Assembly: GCA_002347485.1 (NCBI GenBank)
Contig: DDXM01000003.1
Span: forward strand, 13,153-77,152
Origin: Anaerolineaceae bacterium UBA2260
Lineage (GTDB): Bacteria; Chloroflexota; Anaerolineae; Anaerolineales; Anaerolineaceae
DNA: 64,000 nucleotides
Direction of reading: 5' to 3'
This document shows, piece after piece, positions 8,272-16,986 of this stretch; the stretch's first letter is position 1, and each line of letters begins with the position of its first letter. The notes beneath the pieces are model-generated. The model worked only from the letters and a program-made list of their open reading frames with translations, had not been told where the DNA came from and searched no databases. Made by a program: the position numbers and the translations under genes.

Positions 8272-8955
8272 ATGCCGCCTGATTCTCTCCCATCTATCAC
8301 CGCCCTGGTGCCCATGCGCCACCACTCGCAACGAGTTCCGCAAAAGAATTACCGCCTGCTGGATGGAAAACCCCTTTACCAGCATATCCTCTCCACCCTT
8401 CTCACCGTACCCGAGATCAGGCAAATTGTGGTGGATACTGACAGCCCTGTGATCATCGAGGGTTTGCACTCTATGTTTCCGGCGGTCAAGGTCATCGATC
8501 GCCCGAAGGAATTGCGCGCTGATGATATCAGCATGAACACCATCCTGCAATACGATATCAGCCATGCACCTGCTGAATTTTACCTGCAGACCCACTCGAC
8601 GAACCCGTTGTTGAAAGCAGAAACTGTTACCAGGGCGATCAAAACCTTTCTTGCTGCTTACCCAGAACGGGATTCTCTCTTCTCAGTGACCCGTCTGCAG
8701 ACCCGATTGTACGATCAGGCAGGCAGAGCCCTCAATCATGATCCCCGTGTGTTGATCCAAACCCAGGATCTGCCGCCCGTATTTGAGGAGAATTCCTGCC
8801 TTTACCTGTTTTCAGCAGCCACGCTGGCAAAAAACGCCACCCGCATCGGAGATACTCCAATCCTGTTTGAGACCCCCCGGGAGGAATCCTGGGACATTGA
8901 TGAAGAGATCGACTTCAAACTGGTCGAAATGATGATCCAATCTCGCAAACGATAA
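8272..8955 (+). CDS. Second NeuA-family cytidylyltransferase
   Basis: 227 residues, single domain. The N-terminus ALVPMRHHSQRVPQKNY replaces the Gly-rich loop of classical CMP-sialate synthetase (ARGGSKGIPRKN) with an HHSQR loop but keeps the Arg and the PxKN end. Later motifs VVDTDSP, LQTHSTNPLL and EESWDIDEEIDF match the family; the last provides the acidic metal site. SD AAGGA before ATG. It lacks the HAD domain of the earlier paralogue, so two different CMP-activated acids, or two steps of one pathway, may be made here. Confidence 0.82.
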   Translation: MPPDSLPSITALVPMRHHSQRVPQKNYRLLDGKPLYQHILSTLLTVPEIRQIVVDTDSPVIIEGLHSMFPAVKVIDRPKELRADDISMNTILQYDISHAPAEFYLQTHSTNPLLKAETVTRAIKTFLAAYPERDSLFSVTRLQTRLYDQAGRALNHDPRVLIQTQDLPPVFEENSCLYLFSAATLAKNATRIGDTPILFETPREESWDIDEEIDFKLVEMMIQSRKR

Positions 8956-8956
8956 A

Positions 8957-11035
8957 ATGTCGCGAACTGACCGTATGCTCATTGGCACGCAAATTGGTCT
9001 CTTTCTGCTGGGCATCAGCGGGAGTATTTATGCAGCATTGACCCCCGCCAACAGCATGATGAACTGGTATTCCAATGATGATGCCTTTTTCTATTACCAG
9101 GTTGCCCGCAACGTGATCGAAGGTCACGGGTTCACATTTGATGGCATCAACCTGACCAACGGTTACCACCCATTGTGGATGCTCGTTTGCATCGCGGTCT
9201 TCTGGCTTTCGAGGTTTCATCTACTACTCCCGCTGCGCGTGCTGATCCTGGTGAGCGGTTTGCTCAATGGCCTTACCGGGGTCCTCCTCTTCCGTTTGCT
9301 GCGCCGTTATTTGCACACTTACGCAGCCGTACTGGGCGCGTTGGTATGGATGCTGCTGCCCTCCATCTTTGATGTATTTACAGCCAAGGGATTGGAAACC
9401 CCCCTCAGCTCATTCTTTACGGTCCTGCTGCTTTACAAAGCGGTCCCGATGCTTGAGAGAAACGCCACGCCAAAGATCCGCGATTACCTTATCTTTGGTA
9501 TCCTTTCTGCTTTGACTGCGCTTAGCCGCCTGGACAATGTTTTCCTGGTTGGGGCTGTGGGAGTTTTCGTGGTATTTCGTATCAAACGGATCAGACGGTT
9601 GGTGATCTACGACCTGGTCGCTGTGTTGATCGCTTCCATCCTGGCATGGGTGATACGATTTGGAACTGAACCGACCTTCCAGAACAGCTACTCGGTTTAT
9701 CCGTTAATGCTTACCAGCATGGCCATCCTTCCCCTGGTCTTGTACTTTTGCGGTTTCTACTCCGGCAGGATTACCGAAAAGAAAGGAGGTGTTTTAATCC
9801 GCTTTGGTATCGCGGCCGCGATCTCCTCCGCGCTGGTCTATGGCGTTCTCATGCTGCTGCGCGTTTTCGGCTTCGACCTCCTGATCTCCCGCCGGCTTAT
9901 CCTGATGGTATTGGGATTGTCTCTGGGATTCATCGCGATCATACGTTTGTTCTACAAGCTCCAGGTTAATGTGGACACAAAAACGCCTTTTACATCATTC
10001 TTAGGTTGGATCCGAAAAGATATTCCGCTGATCATCAGGAACGGCGTCCTGTATTCCCTCCCCATCATTGTGCTCATGGGAGGGTACATGCTCCTCAACC
10101 TGAAAGTATTCGGCACCGCATCCCCTGTCAGTGGTCAGGTGAAGCATTGGTGGGGAACGCTGGATGGAACCGTTTACAAAAAGAATGACACGCTGCTCAG
10201 TTTGCTGGGTCTTGAGCCAGGGAGCGGTAACAGTCCCTGGTCGCTTATCACCACGATCATCGGGGATGCTGCCATCTTCCTGCGCAACCTTTTCGGTGTG
10301 GATTCGACTAATCTGCCGCTGAGGTTATTCCTTGTTCTGATGTTCGTATTCTTTATCCTGATGGTCTATTTATTATCGCGCAGGGATGGCTACCTGGCGC
10401 GGAAGTCGTTTGCTCTGCTCATCCCTGCCGTGATCATCGGTTGTTTCTTGCAGATAACCTATTATGCCGTTAGCGGTTATGGACACAGCCGCAGCTGGTA
10501 TTGGGTGGCTGAATCCATGGTACTGGTCCTGTTGGGTGCTGTGTTCAGTTCCAAGGTTTTTGAAACGGTCAGACGCTTCACAAAACAGAATTGGCCTGGT
10601 TATCTCCTCTTGTTGGGTACGATTGGTTTCTTATTCTTCCTGCACACCAGGTACCTCGTGAACCGGCATCCTTATTCAGTGTCCGCCGAGGAGCAGATTA
10701 CCTATATTAGTCAGGTGAGGGCGCTCGAGAATGAGACCCCGGAAGGCGCTTTGATTGGCATGACCGGAGGTGGAGAAACCGCTTACTTCATCGAAAACCG
10801 AACCATTGTCAACCTGGACGGGCTGATCAACAGCTCGGGTTACTTCGAAGCGTTGAAAGCCGGGACCGCTGACCAGTTCCTGGCTGACATGGGATTGGAT
10901 TTTGTTTTTGGCAATTCCTACATGCTGCTGGAGTCAGATCCATACCGCATGATATTTGAAGACCGGTTGATCGCATTGAAATACATTGCCGGCCCGGATA
11001 ATTTTATGCTTTACGATTACATTATTAGTCCGTAA
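8957..11035 (+). CDS. Multi-pass GT-C glycosyltransferase (ArnT/PMT-like)
   Basis: 692 residues with about 12-13 hydrophobic helices, beginning with a membrane anchor at residues 8-28. The first extracytoplasmic loop contains YSNDDAFFYYQVARN, the acidic pair typical of polyprenyl-phosphate-sugar-dependent GT-C enzymes, followed by NGYHPLW and later AKGLETPL. The C-terminal 100 residues form a soluble domain (GMTGGGETAYFIENRTIVNL). Such enzymes move a sugar from a lipid-phosphate donor to glycan or protein outside the membrane. It starts 1 base after the preceding stop. Acceptor unknown. Confidence 0.78.
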   Translation: MSRTDRMLIGTQIGLFLLGISGSIYAALTPANSMMNWYSNDDAFFYYQVARNVIEGHGFTFDGINLTNGYHPLWMLVCIAVFWLSRFHLLLPLRVLILVSGLLNGLTGVLLFRLLRRYLHTYAAVLGALVWMLLPSIFDVFTAKGLETPLSSFFTVLLLYKAVPMLERNATPKIRDYLIFGILSALTALSRLDNVFLVGAVGVFVVFRIKRIRRLVIYDLVAVLIASILAWVIRFGTEPTFQNSYSVYPLMLTSMAILPLVLYFCGFYSGRITEKKGGVLIRFGIAAAISSALVYGVLMLLRVFGFDLLISRRLILMVLGLSLGFIAIIRLFYKLQVNVDTKTPFTSFLGWIRKDIPLIIRNGVLYSLPIIVLMGGYMLLNLKVFGTASPVSGQVKHWWGTLDGTVYKKNDTLLSLLGLEPGSGNSPWSLITTIIGDAAIFLRNLFGVDSTNLPLRLFLVLMFVFFILMVYLLSRRDGYLARKSFALLIPAVIIGCFLQITYYAVSGYGHSRSWYWVAESMVLVLLGAVFSSKVFETVRRFTKQNWPGYLLLLGTIGFLFFLHTRYLVNRHPYSVSAEEQITYISQVRALENETPEGALIGMTGGGETAYFIENRTIVNLDGLINSSGYFEALKAGTADQFLADMGLDFVFGNSYMLLESDPYRMIFEDRLIALKYIAGPDNFMLYDYIISP

Positions 11036-11042
11036 CCGGCTC

Positions 11043-11071
11043 CTGAAATGAACTTTTTTGAAGGTTATAAT
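11043..11071 (+). promoter_or_regulatory. Sigma-70-type promoter for the dehydrogenase/SDR/GT genes
   Basis: CTGAAA (11043-11048), a 17-base spacer, then a perfect TATAAT (11066-11071). Transcription would start near 11078, about 25 bases before the ATG at 11104. It would let the second half of the glycan locus be transcribed separately from the first. Confidence 0.5.
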
Positions 11072-11103
11072 TATCAAAATTCACCAGGAAGAGACGAACT
11101 TCT

Positions 11104-12075
11104 ATGCCAGTTATTCTGTTATCTGCGCCCTACATGCTCCCTTTCATCGACCGTTTTAAGCCGGTGTTCGATCACTATCACATCGAACTGCTCATTCCGG
11201 AGGTGCATGAACGCCTCGAAGAGGAAGAGATCATCGCTTACGCTGGTCAATTCGATGGGGCGATCTGCGGAGATGACCGCTACACAGCGCGGGTGCTGCG
11301 CGCCTGTTCCCCACGCCTGAAGGTGATCTCCAAATGGGGCACCGGTATTGACTCAATTGACCGTGTGGCGTGCACGGAACTGGGCATCCAATTAAAGAAC
11401 ACCCTCAACGCTTTCACCCTGCCTGTTGCGGACAGCGTGTTGGGATATATTCTGGCGTTCGCGCGCCAGCAGCCCTGGATGGACCGCGCCATTAAAGCCG
11501 GCGAGTGGAAAAAGATTCCCGGGCGCTCGCTTTCCGAGTCCACCCTGGGCGTGATCGGCGTGGGGAACATCGGCAAGGCAGTGCTCAGGCGCGCCGGCGC
11601 TTTCGGCATGACCTTGCTCGGCAACGACATCATCCCCATCCCGACCGATTTCCTGAGCGAGTTTAAGGTCAGCAGCGTGCCCCTGGCTGAACTGGCACGG
11701 CGAGCGGATTTTGTCAGCGTGAACTGCGACCTCAATCCAACCTCGAAACACCTGGTTAACAAGGAACTACTGGATCTGATGAAACCGACAGCGGTGTTGA
11801 TCAATACCGCGCGCGGTCCCATCGTCAATGAGAACGACCTTGTGAACGCCTTAATGAAAAAGAAGATCGCCGGCGCTGCGCTGGATGTATTCGAGGAAGA
11901 ACCCATTCCGGTGAATTCGCCGCTGCTCAAGATGGATAACGTGATGCTTGCACCGCATAATTCCAATTCTAGCCCCGCCGCCTGGGAGAACGTGCATTGG
12001 AACACGATCCGCAACCTTCTCCTCGGTTTAAATATCGACCCCGCTGACCTCGAGGCGATGCGGGCTTCAGTTTAG
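11104..12075 (+). CDS. D-2-hydroxyacid dehydrogenase family (SerA-like)
   Basis: 323 residues, the length of a short phosphoglycerate-dehydrogenase-type enzyme without the C-terminal ACT domain. Seen: catalytic-domain GTGIDSIDRVACTELGI, the NAD fingerprint LGVIGVGNIGKAV near residue 155, NTARGPIVNENDL with catalytic Arg, EEEP with Glu, and APHNSNSSP with catalytic His. Family enzymes interconvert 2-oxo and D-2-hydroxy acids with NAD(H). A promoter lies just upstream, and an SDR follows 13 bases after the stop, so the pair may make or alter a sugar acid for the glycan. Serine biosynthesis is less likely from the context. Confidence 0.85.
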   Translation: MPVILLSAPYMLPFIDRFKPVFDHYHIELLIPEVHERLEEEEIIAYAGQFDGAICGDDRYTARVLRACSPRLKVISKWGTGIDSIDRVACTELGIQLKNTLNAFTLPVADSVLGYILAFARQQPWMDRAIKAGEWKKIPGRSLSESTLGVIGVGNIGKAVLRRAGAFGMTLLGNDIIPIPTDFLSEFKVSSVPLAELARRADFVSVNCDLNPTSKHLVNKELLDLMKPTAVLINTARGPIVNENDLVNALMKKKIAGAALDVFEEEPIPVNSPLLKMDNVMLAPHNSNSSPAAWENVHWNTIRNLLLGLNIDPADLEAMRASV

Positions 12076-12088
12076 AAAGGACAGCGTG

Positions 12089-12853
12089 ATGAGCGAAGCA
12101 GAAAAATTTGTGATGATCACCGGCAGCGCCGGCGGCATCGGACGCGCTTGCGTCGCCCTTTTCTTCAGGCAGGGATGGCGGGTGATCGGCATCGACAAGA
12201 ATGAGTTCGGCAAGGGATTCCCCGCCAACGGGCTTTTCATCAAGGCGGATATTTCCCAGCCTGACCAATTTGCCGCGATCTATAAGAACGTGCATGAATT
12301 CACCCCGGTGCTGCACGCACTGGTGAACAATGCCGCACTTCAGGTCTCAAAACCACTGGTCGAGACCACAGTGGAGGAATGGGACCTTGTGATCGCCACT
12401 AATCTGCGCCCGGTCTTCCTGAGCGCGCGGTACTTCCACGACCTGCTGGTGAACGCTCGTGACAGCGCGATCGTGAATATTTCATCTGTTCACGCCGTGC
12501 AAACTTCCACCAATATCTCAGCCTACGCGGCGAGCAAAGGCGGTATCCTCGCCATCACCCGCGCCATGGCTATCGAATTCGCCCAGGAGGGCATACGCGT
12601 GAACGCCGTGCTGCCGGGCGCGGTGGATACGCCCATGCTGCGCGAGGGATTGAACCGCGGTCAGCACAGCGGCTCCAGCATGACCGACCGGTTGGACAAC
12701 CTGGCGCGTAAAACCGTCAACGGGCGCATTGGTCAGCCGGATGAGATCGCCCAGGCGGTCTATTTCCTCGCCGATGGCAGCCAATCTTCATTCATGACCG
12801 GGCAGGCACTGATCGTCGACGGCGGCGCCACTGCGCGTTTGAGCACCGAGTGA
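12089..12853 (+). CDS. SDR-family oxidoreductase
   Basis: About 254 residues. The ATG at 12089 is preferred over the GTG one codon earlier, since it is better spaced from the AAAGGA ribosome site. Motifs: TGSAGGIG near the N-terminus, VNNAALQ, INISSVHAV with catalytic Ser, and SAYAASKGG with Tyr and Lys. The C-terminus FMTGQALIVDGG is the usual SDR end. The protein is closest in style to 3-oxoacyl-ACP or sugar dehydrogenases. Being in the same unit as a D-2-hydroxyacid dehydrogenase, it probably acts on the same sugar-acid precursor. It is not close enough to the SDR at 2431 to be a recent copy. Confidence 0.85.
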   Translation: MSEAEKFVMITGSAGGIGRACVALFFRQGWRVIGIDKNEFGKGFPANGLFIKADISQPDQFAAIYKNVHEFTPVLHALVNNAALQVSKPLVETTVEEWDLVIATNLRPVFLSARYFHDLLVNARDSAIVNISSVHAVQTSTNISAYAASKGGILAITRAMAIEFAQEGIRVNAVLPGAVDTPMLREGLNRGQHSGSSMTDRLDNLARKTVNGRIGQPDEIAQAVYFLADGSQSSFMTGQALIVDGGATARLSTE

Positions 12854-12857
12854 CCCC

Positions 12858-13664
12858 ATGCGCGCAAAATTGAAATCCGTGTTGCCTGACTCAGTGTTGA
12901 ATACCTATCGCACCGCCCGCGACGGGCTGGAGATCGCTACCGAATTTCCCGGGGCGCGTTTTCACCCCTGGCGTGCAGAGTCGATCCGCAAGCTCGAGAC
13001 GCTGCGCAACACCCATGCCGGCGAGCAATGCGTGATCATTGGCAACGGTCCGAGCCTGAAGAACACCGACCTTTCCAGGCTCAAGAATGTCTTTTCCATC
13101 GGCATGAACCGCTTCTACATGGCGTTTCCCGAACTGGGATTCACCACCTCGCTGCTGCTCACCGTCAACGACCTGGTGATCGAGCAATGCGCGGAAGACC
13201 TGCGCAATCTCCCCATTCCCACTTTTGTATCCTGGCGCGGACGCAAACACATTCAGCCCGCGCCCAACCTGCATTACCTGTACACCTCCTACATCCTGCC
13301 GCACTTCAACAGGGATGCCACTGGCAGGTTATGGGAGGGCGCGACTGTCACCTTTGTCGCCATGCAGCTGGCCTATTTCATGGGTTTTCGCCAGGTGATC
13401 CTCATCGGGGTGGATCACAACTTCACCACCAAGGGCACTCCTAACACCACAGTAGTCTCCACCGGTGACGATCCCAACCATTTTCACCCGGGATACTTCG
13501 GGCAGGGATTCCGCTGGCAGCTGCCGGACCTCGAAACCTCTGAGCTCGCGTACCGCATGGCTAAGGAAGCCTACCAAGAAGATGGACGCGAGATCCTGGA
13601 CGCCACGGTGGGCGGCAAGCTGACTGTCTTCCCCAAGGTGGACTTCAACACGATTCTTGCATGA
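12858..13664 (+). CDS. MptE/DUF115-like GNGPSL protein, candidate nonulosonate transferase
   Basis: 268 residues. The key motif is VIIGNGPSLKNTDLSRLK, with GNGPSL at residues 62-67, followed by SIGMNRFY and, near residue 160, EGATVTFVAMQLAYFMGF then VILIGVDHNF. This arrangement is shared by the MptE-like domain (PF01973) found in Maf flagellin glycosyltransferases and, more loosely, by GT42 sialyltransferases. Maf proteins attach pseudaminic or legionaminic acid. With NeuA and NeuB genes in the same locus, transfer of a CMP-nonulosonate onto the glycan is a sensible inference. It could instead be a small nucleotide-binding enzyme of other function. It overlaps the next gene by 4 bases. Confidence 0.7.
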   Translation: MRAKLKSVLPDSVLNTYRTARDGLEIATEFPGARFHPWRAESIRKLETLRNTHAGEQCVIIGNGPSLKNTDLSRLKNVFSIGMNRFYMAFPELGFTTSLLLTVNDLVIEQCAEDLRNLPIPTFVSWRGRKHIQPAPNLHYLYTSYILPHFNRDATGRLWEGATVTFVAMQLAYFMGFRQVILIGVDHNFTTKGTPNTTVVSTGDDPNHFHPGYFGQGFRWQLPDLETSELAYRMAKEAYQEDGREILDATVGGKLTVFPKVDFNTILA

Positions 13665-14617
13665 ACCCTACACCCTCAGTTACCATCGTCACACCCTCTT
13701 TCAACCAGGCGAAATTCCTCGAGAAAACGCTCCGGTCTGTAATTGAACAGGATTACCCGGATATTGAATACCTGGTGGTGGACGGCGGTTCAACCGATGG
13801 CAGTGTGGAGATCATTCAAAAGTACGCCAAACGCATTCACTGGTGGGTTTCAGAAAAGGACAACGGTCAGGCGGATGGCATCAACAAGGGGCTGCGCCGG
13901 GCGAAAGGGGAGATCGTCGCCTGGCTGAACTCGGACGATTTTTACCAGCCGGGGGCGATATCGAACGCCGTGCGGGCGCTGCGGGAAAACCCCGACGCGG
14001 GTTTTGTGTACGGTAATCTGCAAGTGGTCAACCCGGCAGGCGAAACCACCAATGTTCTCACTTACGGTGATTGGAAATTGAAAGGGCTGATGGAATTCAA
14101 GATCATCGGTCAACCGGCGGTGTTCATGCGTCGTGAGGTTCTGGAAAAAGCCGGTTACCTCGACGTAAGCTTTCACTTTCTGCTCGATCACCACCTCTGG
14201 CTGCGCATGGCAATGATCGCCCAGCCCAGGTACGTTGCGCAATTATGGGCGGGTGAGCACTATCACGCGGGCAGCAAGAACGCAGCCCAGGCGGCAAAAT
14301 TCGGCGCGGAAGCCTGGCGCATCGTGGAGTGGATGCGCACGCAACCCATGCTCGCGGAGATGCTCAGCGCTGATTACCGCAGGGTGGAAGCCGGCGCCGA
14401 GAGATTGAACGCCTTTTACCTCTTCGACGCGCAGGATTACCGCGCGGCGCTGCGCGCTTACTGGCGCAGCCTTCGCTTACACCCATCCGCGGCGATGAAA
14501 GACTGGCACCGTATTCTATACGCGGCGCTATCCCCGCTTGGCTTGGATAAAGCCCGCCAATCCTATCTGCGGCGGCGCAAACACAGGTACAATAAAAACG
14601 ATCCTTCCAGTTCCTGA
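13661..14617 (+). CDS. Family 2 glycosyltransferase
   Basis: 318 residues. Clear GT2 N-terminal domain: VTIVTPSFNQAKFLEKTLRS, YLVVDGGSTDGSVEII, DNGQADGINKGL and IVAWLNSDDFY, where SDD is the DXD-type metal site. The acceptor part QPAVFMRREV and LDHHLWLRM follows. It starts in the stop of the preceding gene (ATGA). The first 220 residues closely resemble the transferase at 16170, so the two are probably paralogues acting on related acceptors, separated by a GT-C enzyme. The last 70 residues, rich in Arg and Tyr, are absent from the paralogue. Confidence 0.9.
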   Translation: MNPTPSVTIVTPSFNQAKFLEKTLRSVIEQDYPDIEYLVVDGGSTDGSVEIIQKYAKRIHWWVSEKDNGQADGINKGLRRAKGEIVAWLNSDDFYQPGAISNAVRALRENPDAGFVYGNLQVVNPAGETTNVLTYGDWKLKGLMEFKIIGQPAVFMRREVLEKAGYLDVSFHFLLDHHLWLRMAMIAQPRYVAQLWAGEHYHAGSKNAAQAAKFGAEAWRIVEWMRTQPMLAEMLSADYRRVEAGAERLNAFYLFDAQDYRAALRAYWRSLRLHPSAAMKDWHRILYAALSPLGLDKARQSYLRRRKHRYNKNDPSSS

Positions 14618-14625
14618 GGTGCAGC

Positions 14626-16167
14626 ATGTCAGAATCCCAGTCCGGGTCGACCGCATTATTTCTTAAACCCTCCAAACCAATTGTCATCATCCTGCTGGTA
14701 CTCTTTCTGCTTGCCGGGGTGGGAATCCGTCTGATCGACCTGGATGACCTGCCATTAGATTTTGCCACCACGCGCCAGTTGCATTCCTTTATCATGGCAC
14801 GCGGCATTTATTATGAGATGGACACGCCCGCGACAAATGCCATCCCCGAGGAAATCCGGCAATTCGCCATTACCACCGGTCGCAGTGAACCGCAGATCGA
14901 ACCGCCCATCATGGAATACCTGACCGCCTTCATTTACCGCCTGATCGGTCATGAGGACATGCTGGTCGCCAGGTTGCTTTCCATCCTATTCTGGATCGCC
15001 GGGGCAATTCCCCTGTTCCTCCTCGCGCGCAAGCTCACCACGCTCAACGGGGCATTCGTCGCCCTGGCGGTGTACCTGTTCAATCCCTTTGGCACGATCG
15101 CCAGCCGCAGCTTCCAGCCCGATCCATTGATGGTGGCGGCGATCATCTGGGCGCTGTATTTCCAGTTCAAATGGTCGGAGGAAGACTCCCTCAAGAATGC
15201 CCTGCTGGCAGGCGTTTTCACCGGGTTGGCGCTCTTTATAAAGGCCTCCGCGGTCTTCTTTGTAGGCTTTCCCATCATCGGGCTGATCATCGCCAAAGGG
15301 CTGTGGAAATCCCTCAAGAATTGGCGTGTCTGGTTGATCGCCGGCATCGCGCTCATCCCGACCATCCTGTATTACTGGATCAGCGCAACCGTGGGCGGCA
15401 ACTCCGGCGCCATCTTCGGCGCGCGCTGGGTGCCCGCCCTTTTCTCCGATCCCAAATGGTATCTCAAGTGGTTCATGACGGCTAAATTCGTGGTGGGTTA
15501 TTACCCGATCGTCATCGCGCTATTAGGCTTTTTCTTCCTGGGTGAGAAGAAGTCGCGCTTCTTCTACGTTTTCATGTGGCTGGGCTACCTGCTTTACGGA
15601 TTCATGTTCGCCTACCACATCTACACGCATGATTATTATCACCTCCCGTTGATCCCCATCATTGCGCTTGGTTTCGGCGTGGTGGCGGCGCAGCTCTTCA
15701 GCCTGCTGGAAAACCGGCCATTGCATTGGTTCATGCGGGTTTTAGTAATGGCACTCTTCGTCTTCGCGCTCGGGCTGAACGTGATGAAATCGCGTGGAGA
15801 CATGATCGGGGAAAGCTTCAGGCACGAGGCAAAATACTGGACAGAACTGGGTGACCTGATCGGTCAGCGCTCCAAAGTGATCGCGCTCACCCACGATTAC
15901 GGCTACCGCCTGAATTACTGGGGGTTCATCCAGCCCGAGCTCTGGCCTACCCGCGGCGACTTGACCGTGAAACAACTGATCGGCTCCACTGACCCGGAAT
16001 TTGAAACCCTGTATAAAATGCGCACCGAGGGCAAAGATTATTTCCTCGTCACCCTGCTGGGTGAGCTCGAGGGGCAGCCTGACCTATCCGAATACCTGTT
16101 CGCCAATTACCCATATCAACAGGGCGACGGTTATTATCTCTTCGATCTGAAACACCCGCTCAATTGA
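14626..16167 (+). CDS. GT-C glycosyltransferase, GT39/PMT-like
   Basis: 513 residues with about 11 hydrophobic helices, the first at residues 17-38. The first loop has LIDLDDLPLDFATTRQLHS with an acidic pair, and the next has EPPIMEYLTAFIYRLIGHED, the PMT_2-type element. Enzymes of this kind use polyprenyl-phosphate sugars and act on the outer face of the membrane. SD GAGG is 6 bases before ATG. It lies between two paralogous GT2 genes, which suggests an ordered assembly of one glycan. Donor and acceptor are unknown. Confidence 0.8.
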   Translation: MSESQSGSTALFLKPSKPIVIILLVLFLLAGVGIRLIDLDDLPLDFATTRQLHSFIMARGIYYEMDTPATNAIPEEIRQFAITTGRSEPQIEPPIMEYLTAFIYRLIGHEDMLVARLLSILFWIAGAIPLFLLARKLTTLNGAFVALAVYLFNPFGTIASRSFQPDPLMVAAIIWALYFQFKWSEEDSLKNALLAGVFTGLALFIKASAVFFVGFPIIGLIIAKGLWKSLKNWRVWLIAGIALIPTILYYWISATVGGNSGAIFGARWVPALFSDPKWYLKWFMTAKFVVGYYPIVIALLGFFFLGEKKSRFFYVFMWLGYLLYGFMFAYHIYTHDYYHLPLIPIIALGFGVVAAQLFSLLENRPLHWFMRVLVMALFVFALGLNVMKSRGDMIGESFRHEAKYWTELGDLIGQRSKVIALTHDYGYRLNYWGFIQPELWPTRGDLTVKQLIGSTDPEFETLYKMRTEGKDYFLVTLLGELEGQPDLSEYLFANYPYQQGDGYYLFDLKHPLN

Positions 16168-16169
16168 CC

Positions 16170-16949
16170 ATGGAAGAACAACCGCTTGTCTCCATCGTCA
16201 CGCCCTCGTACAACCAGGCGATCTACCTGGAGGAAACCATCCGCTCCGTGCTTGAGCAGGATTATCCACGCATTGAATACATTTTGATCGATGGGGGGTC
16301 GACTGACGGCAGCGTGGAGATTATTCGCAAATACGCCGACCGGATCGCCTATTGGGTATCGGAAAATGACCGGGGCCAGACGGACGCGCTCAACAAGGGT
16401 TTCGCCGCTTCGCATGGCAGCATCGTCGCGTGGTTGAACTCTGACGACACCTACAAACCCGGCGCGGTCCGTGAAGCGGTGGAATACCTGCTGGGCAACC
16501 CGCGCATCGGCATGGTTTACGGCGACCTCGATTTCATCAACGAAAAAGGCCGCGTGATCGGCAAGTTCCCCGCCGCGCAAACCGACCTGGCGAAACTGCG
16601 CCGCGGTTACGTGCATATTCCTCAACCGGCGGCGTTCTTCCGCGCGGAACTCTGGCGCCAGGTCGCGCCGCTGGATCCCAGTTTCTACTTTGCCATGGAT
16701 TACGACCTTTGGGTGCGCCTGGCGGGCATCACGCAGTTTCAATACCTGCCCGGGAAAACCTGGGCTAATTTCCGGCTGCATGCCGGAGCCAAGACCATCG
16801 CCGCGGATGAGCGCTGCTGGCCGGAGATGCTGCGCGTGCATTACCGCGATGGGGGAAAACACCTGGCGCCGATCGTGTTGAAGTATTACCTGCGTCGGTT
16901 GGCCGCCCCGCTGATCAACTGGTGGCGGCGCAGAATGTTTGACCGGTAA
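16170..16949 (+). CDS. Family 2 glycosyltransferase, paralogue of the one at 13661
   Basis: About 259 residues. The motifs nearly repeat those at 13661: VSIVTPSYNQAIYLEETIRS, YILIDGGSTDGSVEII, DRGQTDALNKGF, IVAWLNSDDTY, then QPAAFFRAELWRQ and MDYDLWVRLAG. The ATG at 16170 is chosen; a TTG two codons upstream (16164), overlapping the previous stop, is an alternative. No strong ribosome site is seen, so translation is probably coupled to the GT-C gene. It is the last gene of the + strand glycan block and is followed by a hairpin terminator. Confidence 0.9.
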   Translation: MEEQPLVSIVTPSYNQAIYLEETIRSVLEQDYPRIEYILIDGGSTDGSVEIIRKYADRIAYWVSENDRGQTDALNKGFAASHGSIVAWLNSDDTYKPGAVREAVEYLLGNPRIGMVYGDLDFINEKGRVIGKFPAAQTDLAKLRRGYVHIPQPAAFFRAELWRQVAPLDPSFYFAMDYDLWVRLAGITQFQYLPGKTWANFRLHAGAKTIAADERCWPEMLRVHYRDGGKHLAPIVLKYYLRRLAAPLINWWRRRMFDR

Positions 16950-16956
16950 AAAATGC

Positions 16957-16977
16957 GCTGGAGGGTCTCCCTCCAGC
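16957..16977. terminator. Bidirectional hairpin terminator
   Basis: A perfect 9-bp stem (GCTGGAGGG / CCCTCCAGC) with a 3-base TCT loop, followed on the + strand by TTATTATTTT and on the - strand by a T-rich stretch. It lies between the convergent glycosyltransferase and kbl genes and can stop transcription from both. Confidence 0.85.
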
Positions 16978-16986
16978 TTATTATTT

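Noticed and set aside
11280..12014. 244-codon - strand open frame
   Set aside because: Antisense to the D-2-hydroxyacid dehydrogenase, whose motifs are all in the + strand frame.
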